This document shows, piece after piece, positions 11,160 to 22,161 of a DNA stretch of 64,000 nucleotides (position 1 is its first letter; the number at the start of each line of letters is the position of its first letter). The stretch lies in the NCBI GenBank assembly GCA_963576565.1, contig OY755047.1, forward strand, positions 7,224,931 through 7,288,930, read 5' to 3'. This DNA comes from Aspidapion aeneum. Its lineage: Eukaryota; Arthropoda; Insecta; Coleoptera; Brentidae. The notes below the pieces were generated by a model that was not told where the DNA came from, did not search any database, and worked only from the letters and a program-made list of their open reading frames with translations. The translations under genes and the position numbers were made by a program.

Positions 11160-12727
11160 TCTTTTTTTTTTAATATTAAAAGTCTTATGAATTTCACAAT
11201 TGTTTTTTACTGTCGAAAACTATCTTCTAAAAATCACCGATTGATTCGCCTAAAAATAACCCGGGAAAAATTCTAAAATCATAAGGTTTTTCACATTTAC
11301 ACCTACTTTATGCTATTTTTCACGTATTCCCAGTGAAAGAAACACCCTGTATAATTTGTTTTTGATACATTTTGATATTTGTTGTAATAAACTCTTTATG
11401 GAGTGTAATAGGCAGCCAAAATTCGAACTACGGCCGAAAAATTTTTATTTAAAATTTATTAAAAATCTTATGAAGTTAAGCATAGTTTTTTAATAAATAA
11501 TAATTACGAAATATAATCATACTTGCCTGTATAAATTGTATATTTTCCTAAAACCAAAACTATCGAAAACTATCTCCTAAAAATCACCGATTGATTTCCC
11601 TAAAAATAACCCGGGAAAAATTCTAAGATCATAAGGTTTTTCACATTTACACCTAGTTTATGCTATTTTTCACGTATTCCCAGTGAAAGAAACACCCTGT
11701 ATAATTTGTTTTTGATACATTTTGATATTTGTTGTAATAAACTCTTTATGGAGTGTAATAGGCAGCCAAAATGCGAACTACGGCCGAAAAAGTTTTATTT
11801 AAAATTTATTAAAAATCTTATGAAGTTAAGAATAGTTTTTTAATAAATAATAATTACGAAATATAATCATACTTGCCTTTATAAATTGTATATTTTCCTA
11901 AAACCAAAACTATCGAAAACTATCTCCTAAAAATCACCGATTGATTTCCCTAAAAATAACCCGGGAAAAATTCTAAGATCATAAGGTTTTTCACATTTAC
12001 ACCTAGTTTATGCTATTTTTCACGTATTCCCAGTGAAAGAAACACCCTGTATAATTTGTTTTTGATACATTTTGATATTTGTTGTAATAAACTCTTTATG
12101 GAGTGTAATAGGCAGCCAAAATGCGAACTACGGCCGAAAAAGTTTTATTTAAAATTTATTAAAAATCTTATGAAGTTAAGAATAGTTTTTTAATAAATAA
12201 TAATTACGAAATATACTTGCCTATATACTTGCCTATATAAATTGTATATTTTCCTAAAACCAAAACTATCGAAAACTATCTCCTAAAAATCACCCACCGA
12301 ATTGCCTAAAAATCGCCCTGGAAAAGTACTGAAATTATATGGTTTTTCACATTTTTACCTATTTTTTGCGATTTTTCATTTATTCCGAGTTAAAAAAACA
12401 CCCTGTATAATTTTTTTTAATACATTTTGATACCTGTTGAAATAAACTCTTAATCAGGTGCAATAAGCAGCCAAAATTCGAACTATGCCAGAAAATCTTT
12501 TATTTAAAATTTATTAAAAATCTTATGAATTTTTTAATAAATAAAATAATTACGAAATATAATCATACTTGCCTTTATAAATTGTATATTTTTCTAAAAC
12601 CAAAACTATCGAAAACTATCTCCTAAAAATCACGGATTGAATTGCCTAAAAATCACCTCGGAAAAATTCTAAAATCATATGGTTTTTCACATTTTCACCT
12701 ACTGTATGCGATTTTTCACGTATTCTC
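11160..12727. repeat. Tandem array of about 350-bp units (about 4.3 copies)
   Basis: The landmark AACACCCTGTATAATTTG occurs at 11341, 11691 and 12041, exactly 350 bp apart, and a diverged copy at 12397. Copies 2 and 3 are nearly identical, the outer ones diverged, as expected of unequal exchange. Each unit also holds CCTAAAAATAACCCGGGAAA and GGCAGCCAAAA. Every monomer contains one mobile-element terminus. Confidence 0.85.
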
Positions 12728-12988
12728 AGTAAAGTAAAGGGCTTGTTGCGAATTGGAGTTTGAAATATCGATTCAGACGCAACTCCCTGCGTCACTGGGG
12801 AACTTCTGAAGTTGGCCTCGAGACCAGGCAACTCAGTTTCTATTTTTAACCGACTTTCTGTATACAGAGTAATCCAAATTCCGCACTTTTGGGGGGCGAA
12901 GGTAAAGGGTTTCCCAAATTTGATGGTTTTGTCGGTTTTCTGGTTCATTTCTAGGGGCGATCCAAAAAAACTGCCCTTTACTTTTACT
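12728..12988. mobile_element. Small TIR element (261 bp)
   Basis: AGTAAAGTAAAGGGC at the left is repeated inverted as GCCCTTTACTTTTACT at the right. It interrupts or caps the last monomer of the 350-bp array. No coding region is recognised; open frames on both strands here overlap and look spurious. Confidence 0.55.
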
Positions 12989-13418
12989 CAGGCTCCAGTT
13001 GCAAAAAAAACTTAATAGTCCAGTCATTATAGAATTTTAGCTTGAAAAAGGTGGTGTAGTCGCGATTTTGACATATGTTGTTGACATTGTAATCCTAAAA
13101 ACAAATTTGAGTTTTCGACCTTGGTGATGGCGGGCTCCCCTCACCATCTTGGATTTAGTGTGCACAAAAAGGGTTTTTTTAAAATTGCTTGGTTACTGTA
13201 CGTTTTACAAAAAAAAGTTTTAAACAAAAGTTGAAGATAATAAAATTTCCTACAAAAACGCTTTATTACGTTTTTTTGTCAGACGAATGGTTTTCGAGTT
13301 ATGACGCTAAACATTTGGAACAGTACTTTTATGAAAATTTCACGAAAATTAGTCGAGCGGTTCCCGAGCTATCGTAAGCCGGACAGACACACACATACGT
13401 CATGACGAGATCTCTAAG

Positions 13419-14728
13419 TAGTAGTAGTAGTGGTGGGGGGGGTTGACCCGCAGGTCTGACAAGTAGGCCAGAGTAGGCCCTTTTTGCCATGCCCCAAGTC
13501 TGTCCCTTAAACAACTCTCTGCACTTCCCTTTAATCGTCGGGTAACTCATTGGGCCTTCCTGTTCTCTTTACAAAGTCCAGTAAGTCTGCCCATTTGAGC
13601 ATGTGCAGTTTTTCCTCGCTCAGAGTTGGCGCTCCGAGTGCCTGTTGTCTCATCCTTGCGTAGGCCTCGCATTCTGCCACGAGGTGTCTTGATGTCTTTT
13701 CTTCCTGTCCACAGGCTGGGTAGGTAGGGTCATTCTCGACTCCTATACGTGTCATGTGCTTCCTCAACCGGTTATGTCCGGTTAGAGTACCTATCAGCAG
13801 TCCGAGGTCTTTTCGTGTCCGTCCCAGCATCCATCTTATTCTGGTCGCTTTTGGACGGTCTACGAATTCTCTGGTCTGTCTGCAACCCGTTCCTGTTTCT
13901 CAGGAGTTTAATAGCGCGTCCTGGGCCCATTTGTTGAGTCCGCTTTGCACTACATAGGCGGTTCCTGCCCCGAGTCGTGCGAGTTCGTCCGCCTTCTCGT
14001 TGCCTGGTACCCCCGTATGTCCCGGAACCCAAACCAGCGTCACCCGTTTGCCATCGCTTAGGGTCTCCAGCGCCTCTGCGCATTCTTCCACCAAGCCGTC
14101 AGCAATCTTGGGTGCGTTTAGCGCCTTCAGGGTGGCTTGACTGTCAGAGCATATATATATATATATATATATATATAAGCTCCTCTTCGCTGTTCCGAAC
14201 CTCTTCTAGGGTTGCCGCCATTATTATGGCGTAGACTTCTGCTTGAAAAACAGTAGCCTGCTCACCGAGCGAGTAGCTCTTCTGAACTTCTAGTTTTTCC
14301 ACGTATACTCCCGCTCCTGTGGTTTGCCTCTCTGATAGTTTGGATCCATCAGTGTAGCAAACTAAAGCGCTCTCTTCAAACATCATTTCGTCTCTCTGCC
14401 ACGCTTCCCTGTCTGGGATGTGGATTTTGTACCTCTTCTCGAGCCTCCAAGGTGCGTGTGCTCTGCTGACCGTCATTGACGTGAGGGGGATTTCTCTAAT
14501 TGTCAGCTCTTCTATAGCTAGATGACCAGCTGTTTCCCCTCTTCCTCTCCACTGACCCGTGTCCCTTAGACGTAGGTAGGTCCCCATCGCCTCCCTCTTG
14601 ATCCAAGTTGGTAGCGATGGTAGTCCCAGAATTGTCTCTAGGGCCAGGATCGGGGTAGTTCTCATAGCTCCAGTTATTCCTCTACACATCAGCCCCTGTA
14701 GGCTTCTGAGTTTTAGGGATGTGGTCGT
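13419..14728 (-). mobile_element. RNase-H-containing LINE (I/R1-like), 5'-truncated, with 10-bp target-site duplication
   Basis: GATCTCTAAG at 13409-13418 is repeated at 14729-14738. On the minus strand the element encodes an RNase H domain (CYTDGSKL at about 14340, QATVFQAEVYAI at about 14240, VTLVWVPGHTG and NEKADELA at about 14000-14040), then a CPAC...H...C knuckle in a frame ending at 13531. Its 3' tail is a TAC-type repeat. Frame breaks and a (TA)n insertion at 14151-14177 interrupt it. The reverse transcriptase part is absent through 5' truncation. Confidence 0.72.
14151..14177. repeat. (TA)n microsatellite inside the RNase H region
   Basis: About 13 TA units break the RNase H reading frame of the LINE. 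Similar (TA)n tracts elsewhere here are the 3' tails of family 1 RTE elements. Confidence 0.8.
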
Positions 14729-14765
14729 GATCTCTAAGATCTAAAGTCCAAACACACCCAAATAA

Positions 14766-16094
14766 CAATTTTTTTTTTTCATTTAAAACAATTACAGTAA
14801 TAACGCATCTCAAAAACTTTATCATTTATTTGATTAATCGTTCATAATTTTATACAAAAAAACTACTACGTACAAATATACATAAAATATCGCTTAAAAT
14901 TATTAATATATACAATCATTAATTACAGCATAGGCGTAGACAGGAAAGGGGCTTGGGGTTCATGAATTGACCCACCAAACATGCTTGTAAATCTAAACTT
15001 GTCACTTTTTTAATTCTATAACTTTTACCACAATTATCATAAAATTAATTCTAGAAAAGCTTATAATTAATTGAAAAAATAGTCCATTTCTCAAAGTGGA
15101 GTTTGCAAACTACAAAGAAAAAACTCAACGTCTTCTCCACTTAAGTTATAAATAATTATAAAAATGCGTTTATTTTGATTCGTAACAAAGAAATGTTAAT
15201 CTTTTTTACTTTGTCTCATTTTATATGCATAAAAGGGGGGGGGACCAATTTGAAACTCAAGCTCCTTACCAAAAAATAATTGGACACACCACTGTTATTA
15301 ATAAATATACCTATCTAAAAACTAAATTTATTTTATTCTATCAAAAAAATATTAAGTACAAAAGTCAAAATTATAAAATCATACATATTTTACACAAACT
15401 AAAAATAGTGAAAAATAAAAAAATAATAATGAGTATATCTAAAAATAAAGTAATTTATAGCTCATCGCTTCAACCTTTTTTTCGTTACTTAGCCTAAAGT
15501 GTTCCTTATTACGTCATATTATGCTATGCTTTAAGCTATGGAACCGAAAAAAAAGACGGTGAGATGGACCCTTAGAGTATTTTAAGACAATGTCTGATAA
15601 TAATAATATAAAACACAATTTTTTTTACAAAAATATTATTCTATGTGATCTACTATATTCAGTGTCAATATGACATTTTTCAAAATAAATATACCTACTT
15701 ATAATTTTTTAAGTACCTAAATTTTAATGTCAGGTAGACAAAAAAATTACTTGTTTATAACTTTTTACTACTTAACCCACTTTGATATAGCAGACAAAAT
15801 CCTGTGAAAACAAAAGTCCCATGAAAAAAATATTTAGGGGTCATTTGTCAACCTTTTTTTAAAACCTAAAAACAGGATGATATTTTTTTTTCAAAAATCG
15901 TTTTTTGAAAAATCAAAATTTTAAATGATTTTTTTTCAAATTAAATTTTTTTGTAAACTTTTTTTGAAATCATTTTTTATGATAAATTTGAAAAATTATA
16001 TCCTTGAACTAGTTTTCTTGTCCTTCTTTTATGCAGACACCCCCCTGACCTTTAGCACAGGATATATTTGCGATCAATTTACAAACACATTTTT
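14766..16094. other. AT-rich DNA without recognised genes
   Basis: Long A/T runs and short open frames (for example 15225-15497) with low-complexity lysine/isoleucine-rich translations. No homology or splice pattern is recognised. Confidence 0.4.
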
Positions 16095-16816
16095 AGCTCA
16101 CACATATACTATACTATAGTAGTGTAAGCTATGGTGATCCTAATTTTTTCGAGAAAAAAAAAGTTGTTCCGATTTCAAAAATTTTTATATATCTTTGCGT
16201 TTCAGATGATTTTGAAACTTTTTTGTTGCGCCGTCTGTCTGTCTGTATGTCTGTCTGTCTGTAACGACCAACGCGCTTAACTCAAAAACCGCTTGGCCGA
16301 TTTCAATAAAATTCGGTACCTAGGCTAGGTCTTGGGTCTAGATGGTCCCATTTAAAAATGAACAAAATCCACCGAACACAAACCAAATAAAAGGGTGGGA
16401 ATAGATTTCAAAAATAAGAGTTTATGTGAAAATATGGCGTGTGTGATATCAAATGAAAGGTAATTGAGTCTGGAGTTAAACAAAATACATTTTAATTTAT
16501 TTTAAAAAAGAGTGGGGGTATATTTCAAAAATTAGAGTTGAAGTAAAAATATGGCGTGTGTGATATCAAACGAAAGGTAATTGAGTCCGGAGTTTAACAA
16601 AATACATTTTAGTTTTTGTTTTTTTTTAAGGGTGGGGGTGGATTTCAAAAATTTGAGTTTAAGTCAAAACATGGCTTGTGTGGTATCAAACAAAAGGTAA
16701 TTTAGTGTGGAGTTGAATAAAATATATTTCAGTTTTTAGTTATATTAGCTCACACGTACACTATAACTATAGTACCTAGTGTGAGCTTCGGGGCCCATAT
16801 ATTGGCAGAGTATTTT
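16095..16816 (+). mobile_element. Helentron-associated-like element, copy 3
   Basis: 5' hairpin, short (GTCT)n at 16233-16262, the same core and tandem internal repeats, 3' hairpin with AGTACCTAGTGTGAGCT and terminal GGCAGAGTATTTT. T-runs on both flanks. Confidence 0.6.
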
Positions 16817-17328
16817 TTGAGGTAAGCTACGATAATACCGATTTTAAACTTTCAAAAAAAGCTAGGTCAAGGATATAATTTTTCAAAAAATTTGGAAAAA
16901 AGGTTTCAAAAAAAAAACTTTTTGAAAAAAAAAATTGATTAAAAAAATGTTTTTCGAAAAAATTCCCATTTGAAATAAAAGTTAAATAATAATAAATTGT
17001 TTATCCAAAAAAAGTGTTTTTTTAATAAATGTTTTTAAAAAAGATTCAGTGACCCAAATCCGCCACTTGACGCCTACACATCTCTATAAAAATAAGAACA
17101 CTGACAGCCTAAAATTCTTAACGTTTTTTAATTTGTGAAGTATCAAGTCTTAAGGCACTTTAGTTAAAAGGCTGAGGTATAGCCAAAAGAGTCACGAGTC
17201 GTTAAATACCGAGATGAATTCCAAAACGTGCGCAAGCGTTGATCTGTCACTTTTGCCAACCAATCAACTGAGAGATATTTCAGTATGGTTTTATACAGCA
17301 AAACTTTAATAATTCCCAGTTCTTTTCG

Positions 17329-17538
17329 ATGAAAATTCGTCGTTTTTGTGCTGTGAAAATGCCGGTGACGTGCAAGTTGTGTGACAAATTATTTAGTGCC
17401 CAATTTAATTTGAATAAACACTGTCATCGGGGTTCTACTGTATGTCTATGCTACGATAAACATTTTTTAAAAGATTTAGCGCATTTAAATTTGTCAATAC
17501 TCCCATGGCAAAACAAAATAAACGTGAAATGCATATAG
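17329..17538 (+). CDS. Small open frame with one zinc-finger-like motif, unknown
   Basis: 69 codons from the first ATG; the later MPVTCKLCDKLFSAQFNLNK, followed by HCH, could be the true start. It has C-x2-C, a hydrophobic core (F, L) and H, as in a C2H2 finger, but the second histidine is misplaced. It could be the 5' end of a lost transposase or a captured exon. I do not recognise the family. Confidence 0.3.
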   Translation: MKIRRFCAVKMPVTCKLCDKLFSAQFNLNKHCHRGSTVCLCYDKHFLKDLAHLNLSILPWQNKINVKCI

Positions 17539-17689
17539 AAGAAATACTGCATATACCTCAAAAAATATAAATCGCAGCACATAGATATTGTATATTTTTG
17601 AAATCAAAAAGAAAAGACGAATCTTAAAATGCAAAAATTTACAGGGTGTTCCCTCTCAAAAAATCGACTTTATTGTCACACCCTGTACA

Positions 17690-18527
17690 GGGTGTCCCAA
17701 ATTCGTTGTTTTTTTGTGGTGTCGGGTATTTCTAGGGGAGAAAGAAAAAAACTGAGCCCCCTTTGCGACGCTCAAATTTTAAGAGAAGCCTAAAGGTGAA
17801 AACTACATTTAGATATAGCAAGCCGTTTTTAAGCTACGGAGTGTTTTTGTCTGCATTTTGCTTTTGTGTAAATAGCTTTCTTATAGATCTTTTCTTGAAG
17901 AATTGAGATGTAAACGGTTTTTATTTATCTCTTTTGGTTTTTAAAATATTGCATAAAGTTGTTATTTTTCTTACAGAATAACTCTAAAACTCTCCCTAAA
18001 ATTTCCTTAAAATGATCACACCCGATATTTTAATTTTTAATTTTTTTTATTGTTTTCTTTATTTTTATTTTTTAATCACCTCTTTATTATTATTTTTTTA
18101 ATTTTATAATATTAAAATATTTTTAACCCATTAAGCAAACTAAAATATGTGGTAAAAATAAAAAAAAACAAAAATATAAAGAAATCCCACTAATCCCATA
18201 AAGAAAAATTAATTTTATGTGATATCTCAAAAACTAACCGTGACAAATGAAATTTAATTTAACAGTTGAATTTCTCTTAAAAAAGTGTCTAAAGAATGTT
18301 TTCACAGAAATAAAAATATTAATAAATAAACAAGTTATAGACCCCTTCCCAAAATGCACTTTTTAAAAACACCCCGTAGTTTAAAAACGGCTTGCTATAT
18401 CAAAATGCGATTTTCACCTTTAAGCTTCTTTTGAAATTTGAGTGTCGCAAAGGTTGATCAGGTTTTTTAGCCCCTCTAGAAATAACCGAAACTCCCCAAA
18501 AACATCGAATTTGGGACACCCTGTACA
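17690..18527. mobile_element. Fold-back element with CAGGGTGTCCCAAATT termini (about 840 bp)
   Basis: The left TACAGGGTGTCCCAAATTCG and the right inverted CGAATTTGGGACACCCTGTA bound long imperfect arms that include TTTCTAGGGGAGAAAG and AAGCCGTTTTTAAGCTACGG. No coding region. The same family hosts the P-like element at 49119-50536 and is related to the element at 31387-32670. Confidence 0.75.
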
Positions 18528-18732
18528 TGGTGACGGATAGAAAAAAATTATGTTGGCTTTTAAAGTTCATCATCATCATAATTAACCAAAAAAAATCTCT
18601 GCTCCTTTGATGGAATTCATCTCGGTATTTAACGACTCGTAAAGAGTCTACTTGCCGGACCTACGGCCCCTCCTCCCCCAACCGCACTATTACTACTACT
18701 ACACTGCTTTCGACCGCTCAGGCTAATTATTC

Positions 18733-19045
18733 TCGTACTTGAACGATGTGATGGTTCCCCCCCTTTGGCCATTGGCAAGCTTTAAATTAGCTCCAAGCCG
18801 TCATGTGCTGTGTGAAAAGACCTCCATTGGGCAAGCTTCTCCTACGATCCGACCAAGAAACATTCAGTAGGTACGGGGCAGGAAAACAGATCTCACTTCA
18901 AACGCGTAAAATTCACTAACTGTGAAGAGCGGGCAACTACGCCATTGGTCGAGACAAGTCATTTCGCAACACGCGACCACAAACAGTTTGCTATTGGCCA
19001 AAGCGTGTGATGTAGACGATCACATCGTTTAAGTACCAGAATAGA
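18733..19045. mobile_element. Probable GC-richer MITE (about 310 bp)
   Basis: TACTTGAACGATGTGATGG near the left and GATCACATCGTTTAAGTA near the right are inverted relatives. The interior is markedly richer in G+C than its surroundings. No open frame stands out. Confidence 0.45.
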
Positions 19046-19096
19046 GCCCCAGAAATCGCTCCTTGGTGGAGGAGATTAGAGACCCTATATGTATAA

Positions 19097-19986
19097 GGAT
19101 GATTCTACAAAAATGGTGCTGTGGAGTGGGAATGCATATTTTTCAAACACAGACTGCAAATGAAGCATAGTTTTAGTTATAAGATTTAAAACGAAATGTT
19201 TTCTTTATGGAGCATTTGAGTTTAATGTATAAAAAAAATTGCAAGTTTATAATTTTTTTTATTACAAAGCAAATACCTCATTCCTCTGGTGTAGTCCCAA
19301 ACCAAATATTAGAATCTCAGATTGAAAAAAATATCCTAATTTAACCAAGTCTTAACTATTTATCAAAAAATTGATAAAACCTAAGTTTGCAGTCATATTT
19401 TTGAAAATCCGAATTTACATCTTCCTGGAAAATTTTACAATTTTAAACGTGCTCCATTTTTAATAACACAATATTTGTGAATACCACCGGTTAATTTCTA
19501 GAGAAAGAGACGGCCCTGGATATCTAATTTACTTGTGAGGGTGACAAGTTTTGACAGATAATGTCAACTTTAGTTTGGTTTAAGTTATAGATCTTTTTAT
19601 TTTCGCCAGAAAATTAGTTTTTTTCGGAGAAATCAAAAAGGAACGCTTCAATTATCATTCCTCTGGTAAGTAAATATTCGACTGATATCAATAATATAAT
19701 TTTTTTGTTGATTGTTTTAAAATTATAAGTATAGGAACTTTGTTTATATAAAACTTAAGTAGTCTAAATAGATTTTGATTTAAATTGGAAAACCATTAAA
19801 AAACTCATTCCTCTGGTATTTTTATGCAATAATTCCTAAAATTTGGGAAAATAAATGTTTCTTAGCTTACACCTAATTAGTTACATAAATTTAACAAAAC
19901 AAAATTATTTACTGTGCTGTACTGTTATTTAAAGGCAATGACCAAAAATGATATCCATATATAGCCCACTTTTGGTAGAATCATCC
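19097..19986 (+). mobile_element. CATTCCTCTGG-type TIR transposon, copy C (complete, 890 bp)
   Basis: GGATGATTCTAC at the left and GTAGAATCATCC at the right form the terminal inverted repeats; flanking ATAA on both sides suggests a 4-bp target duplication. It contains several CATTCCTCTGG motifs. Non-coding. It lies about 60 bp past the stop codon of the transporter gene, so it probably forms part of that gene's 3' untranslated region; an AATAAA on the minus strand lies at 19601-19596. Confidence 0.7.
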
Positions 19987-20047
19987 ATAACATATATTTC
20001 TTTAAAATATGTCATACATACAGGATCTCTAGTATTAGTTAAAGGGA

Positions 20048-20263
20048 TCACTGTGCGCAGCAGTTGTTGTTTGACACTTGTTTGTCATTTCTGCCACTCT
20101 CGATGGTGCCATCTGAAATTCTTGCGTTTTGACAGTGCTCCTCCTCCTTCAAAGTGTCGACCAGTTTACCGCAACCAGTTTCTGGTAGGAGTAGCACCGA
20201 CGCGCCCCCTACAAGTCCAAATACTGCTAACGTTAGGAGAGGGACACCAGCGTGAAGCCGTTC
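20048..20263 (-). CDS. SLC22-type transporter last exon: helix 12 and C-terminal tail
   Basis: 216 nt including the TGA at 20050-20048. It encodes ERLHAGVPLLTLAVFGLVGG, ASVLLLPETGCGKLVDTLKE and a polar tail ending NNNCCAQ. LPET is the family ending. The intron before it is 3.5 kb and contains RTE family 3 and family 1 insertions. Confidence 0.87.
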   Translation of the reverse strand, partial: ERLHAGVPLLTLAVFGLVGGASVLLLPETGCGKLVDTLKEEEHCQNARISDGTIESGRNDKQVSNNNCCAQ

Positions 20264-22095
20264 CTGAAAAAAAATATTTTTAAGATCAATATACTTCTTT
20301 AACAATATTCATCAAAATCCACGAAGGGACCAAGTCAATCTGCATAAGAAGAGGTGTTAGCCAGGGAGACACAATATCCCCTAAACCTTTAACACTGCAA
20401 ATAACCAAATTTAATACATATCGGTTAATAAAAGGAAAAATCCGCCATATTGAATCGCTATTTTGATTTTTTGCAAGTTGAATTTAAAACTCATAATCTT
20501 ATCCATCCCAAAGTTCCCAATTTAATTCATAACGGTTCATAAAACAATCATAATTAACGCCGTTAAACACTGCAAACTTTAAAAATAATTCATATCGGCT
20601 TATAAATGAAAAAGTCCGCAATTTCGGATCCGCCATTTTGATTTTTCAAATATAGTACGTATCCGTTTTAGGTTTAATTCGAAAATCACAATCAGCAACC
20701 TTTAAGATCTAAAATTTATTAAATATCGGTTTTAAATGAATAGTCCGCCAATTTTGGATCCACTATTTTGGTGAAGGAACCAAGCCAATCCGCATAAAAA
20801 GGAATGTTAGGCAGGGGGACACAATTTCCCCTAAACTATTTAACCAGGCCCTAGAAGAATTTTTTAAAAACTTAGATTGGGAAGAAATAGGCATCAAAGT
20901 AAACGGACAATACTTGCACCACCTAAGATATGCTGATGATATTGCCTTAATAACTGATAAGAAAGAAGAACTGATAAACATACTGGAGCAATTGGATACA
21001 GGATGAGTATGAACTGCACTAAAACTAAAATCATAATAAACACAGATGAGGATATCACGATCAGAATAAACCAAGAGCCATAAACTAATAATATAATTAT
21101 TAGTTTATGCAAGAGCAAATAGAACAAGTAGAGGAATATATATACTTGGGACAAATTATTAAACTAAAAAAGGAAAACCAAACGGCTGAAATCAAGAGAC
21201 GAGTAAGATTGGCCTGGGCAGAATTCGGTAAATTAAACTACACATTAAAAAATTAAAAATATCCTCAGTACCTCAAAACAAAAGTGTATAACCAATGTAT
21301 CCTTCCTGTACTAAGATATGGATCCCAGACCTGGAGACTTACACAATCAAACATGGATAAGGTAACAAAAGCCCAAAGACCAATGGAAAGACAAATGTTA
21401 CATGTAAAGCTAACAGATAAAAAAAGAAATGAATGAATAAGAAATAAAACAAAAGTAGGGAAAGACTCTAAATGAGATGGACGGACGATTTGAAGACACA
21501 TGCTGGGACTAGATGGATAAAACACGGCGACAGACAGAGAATGTGGAAGATATTTGGGGAGGCCTATGTCCAAAGATGGATTGAAGAAGGCTAAATAAAT
21601 AGAGATAGATAGATTTTGACTTTTATTATAAGTTTAAGACCTTAAATTAAAATTACAGATTATTTTAACATGTTATGTTATAAATAAATAAAACACCCCA
21701 AACTCTAAATTGGATATACCTATACCGGTTAATAAATGGAAAATTTCATTCTTTTTAGGATATTATTATATTAACATCGTATTTTCAAATTTGAGGCAAA
21801 TGGGTTTATAAATAAAAACTTCGCCAACTTGGATTCGCTATTTTAAATTTTTTCACTCACTTACTAAGATGGCGACCATATTTTCAACTTGGTTACCATC
21901 TTCGGCTTGTCTGACCAGAATAAAATGAGGCACACAAGAGAAGGCTTCAACATCTTTCTCTGTCCAGTGGCGTGCTATAATTTTTTAATTCATCATTATT
22001 AAGTTTTAATTTTATGTTTTACTCCTAAGCCTTTTTTGCTAGAAAACTCCATACCTTCTTTTTCTTAAAAAGAAATATTTTTTAAAAACTTTTAT

Positions 22096-22161
<66 letters not shown>

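Larger units (their letters stand above)
13270..14765 (-). repeat. HINE2-type repeat split by a LINE insertion
   Basis: The minus-strand HINE2 segment at 13270-13418 (GCGGTT, CAGACACACACA) continues at 14739-14765 with CACCCAAATAACA, the matching part of the family. The RNase-H LINE lies between two GATCTCTAAG copies, so the repeat was present first. Confidence 0.5.
17194..18640. mobile_element. 1.45-kb unit bounded by 29-bp perfect inverted repeats
   Basis: ACGAGTCGTTAAATACCGAG followed by ATGAATTCC at 17194-17222 is repeated exactly inverted at 18612-18640. Inside lie a single-zinc-finger reading frame (17329-17538) and a fold-back element (17690-18527). It may be a DNA transposon remnant; the class is unknown. 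Confidence 0.5.

Noticed and set aside
11160..12727. CRISPR-like array
   Set aside because: Units are 350 bp of continuous similarity without short repeats and unique spacers; the window is eukaryotic.
12646..13027. Overlapping open frames on both strands
   Set aside because: They fall in a small TIR element, have no recognisable domain, and contradict each other.
13749..14234. Plus-strand open frames in the GC-rich stretch
   Set aside because: Antisense shadows of the RNase H LINE, whose minus-strand frames carry the recognisable motifs.
15225..15497. 90-codon open frame
   Set aside because: Low-complexity lysine/isoleucine/asparagine-rich translation of AT-rich DNA; no family features.
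21860..21960. Possible extra transporter exon in the last intron
   Set aside because: The phases of the flanking exons join perfectly without it, and no sequence similarity or clean splice sites support it.
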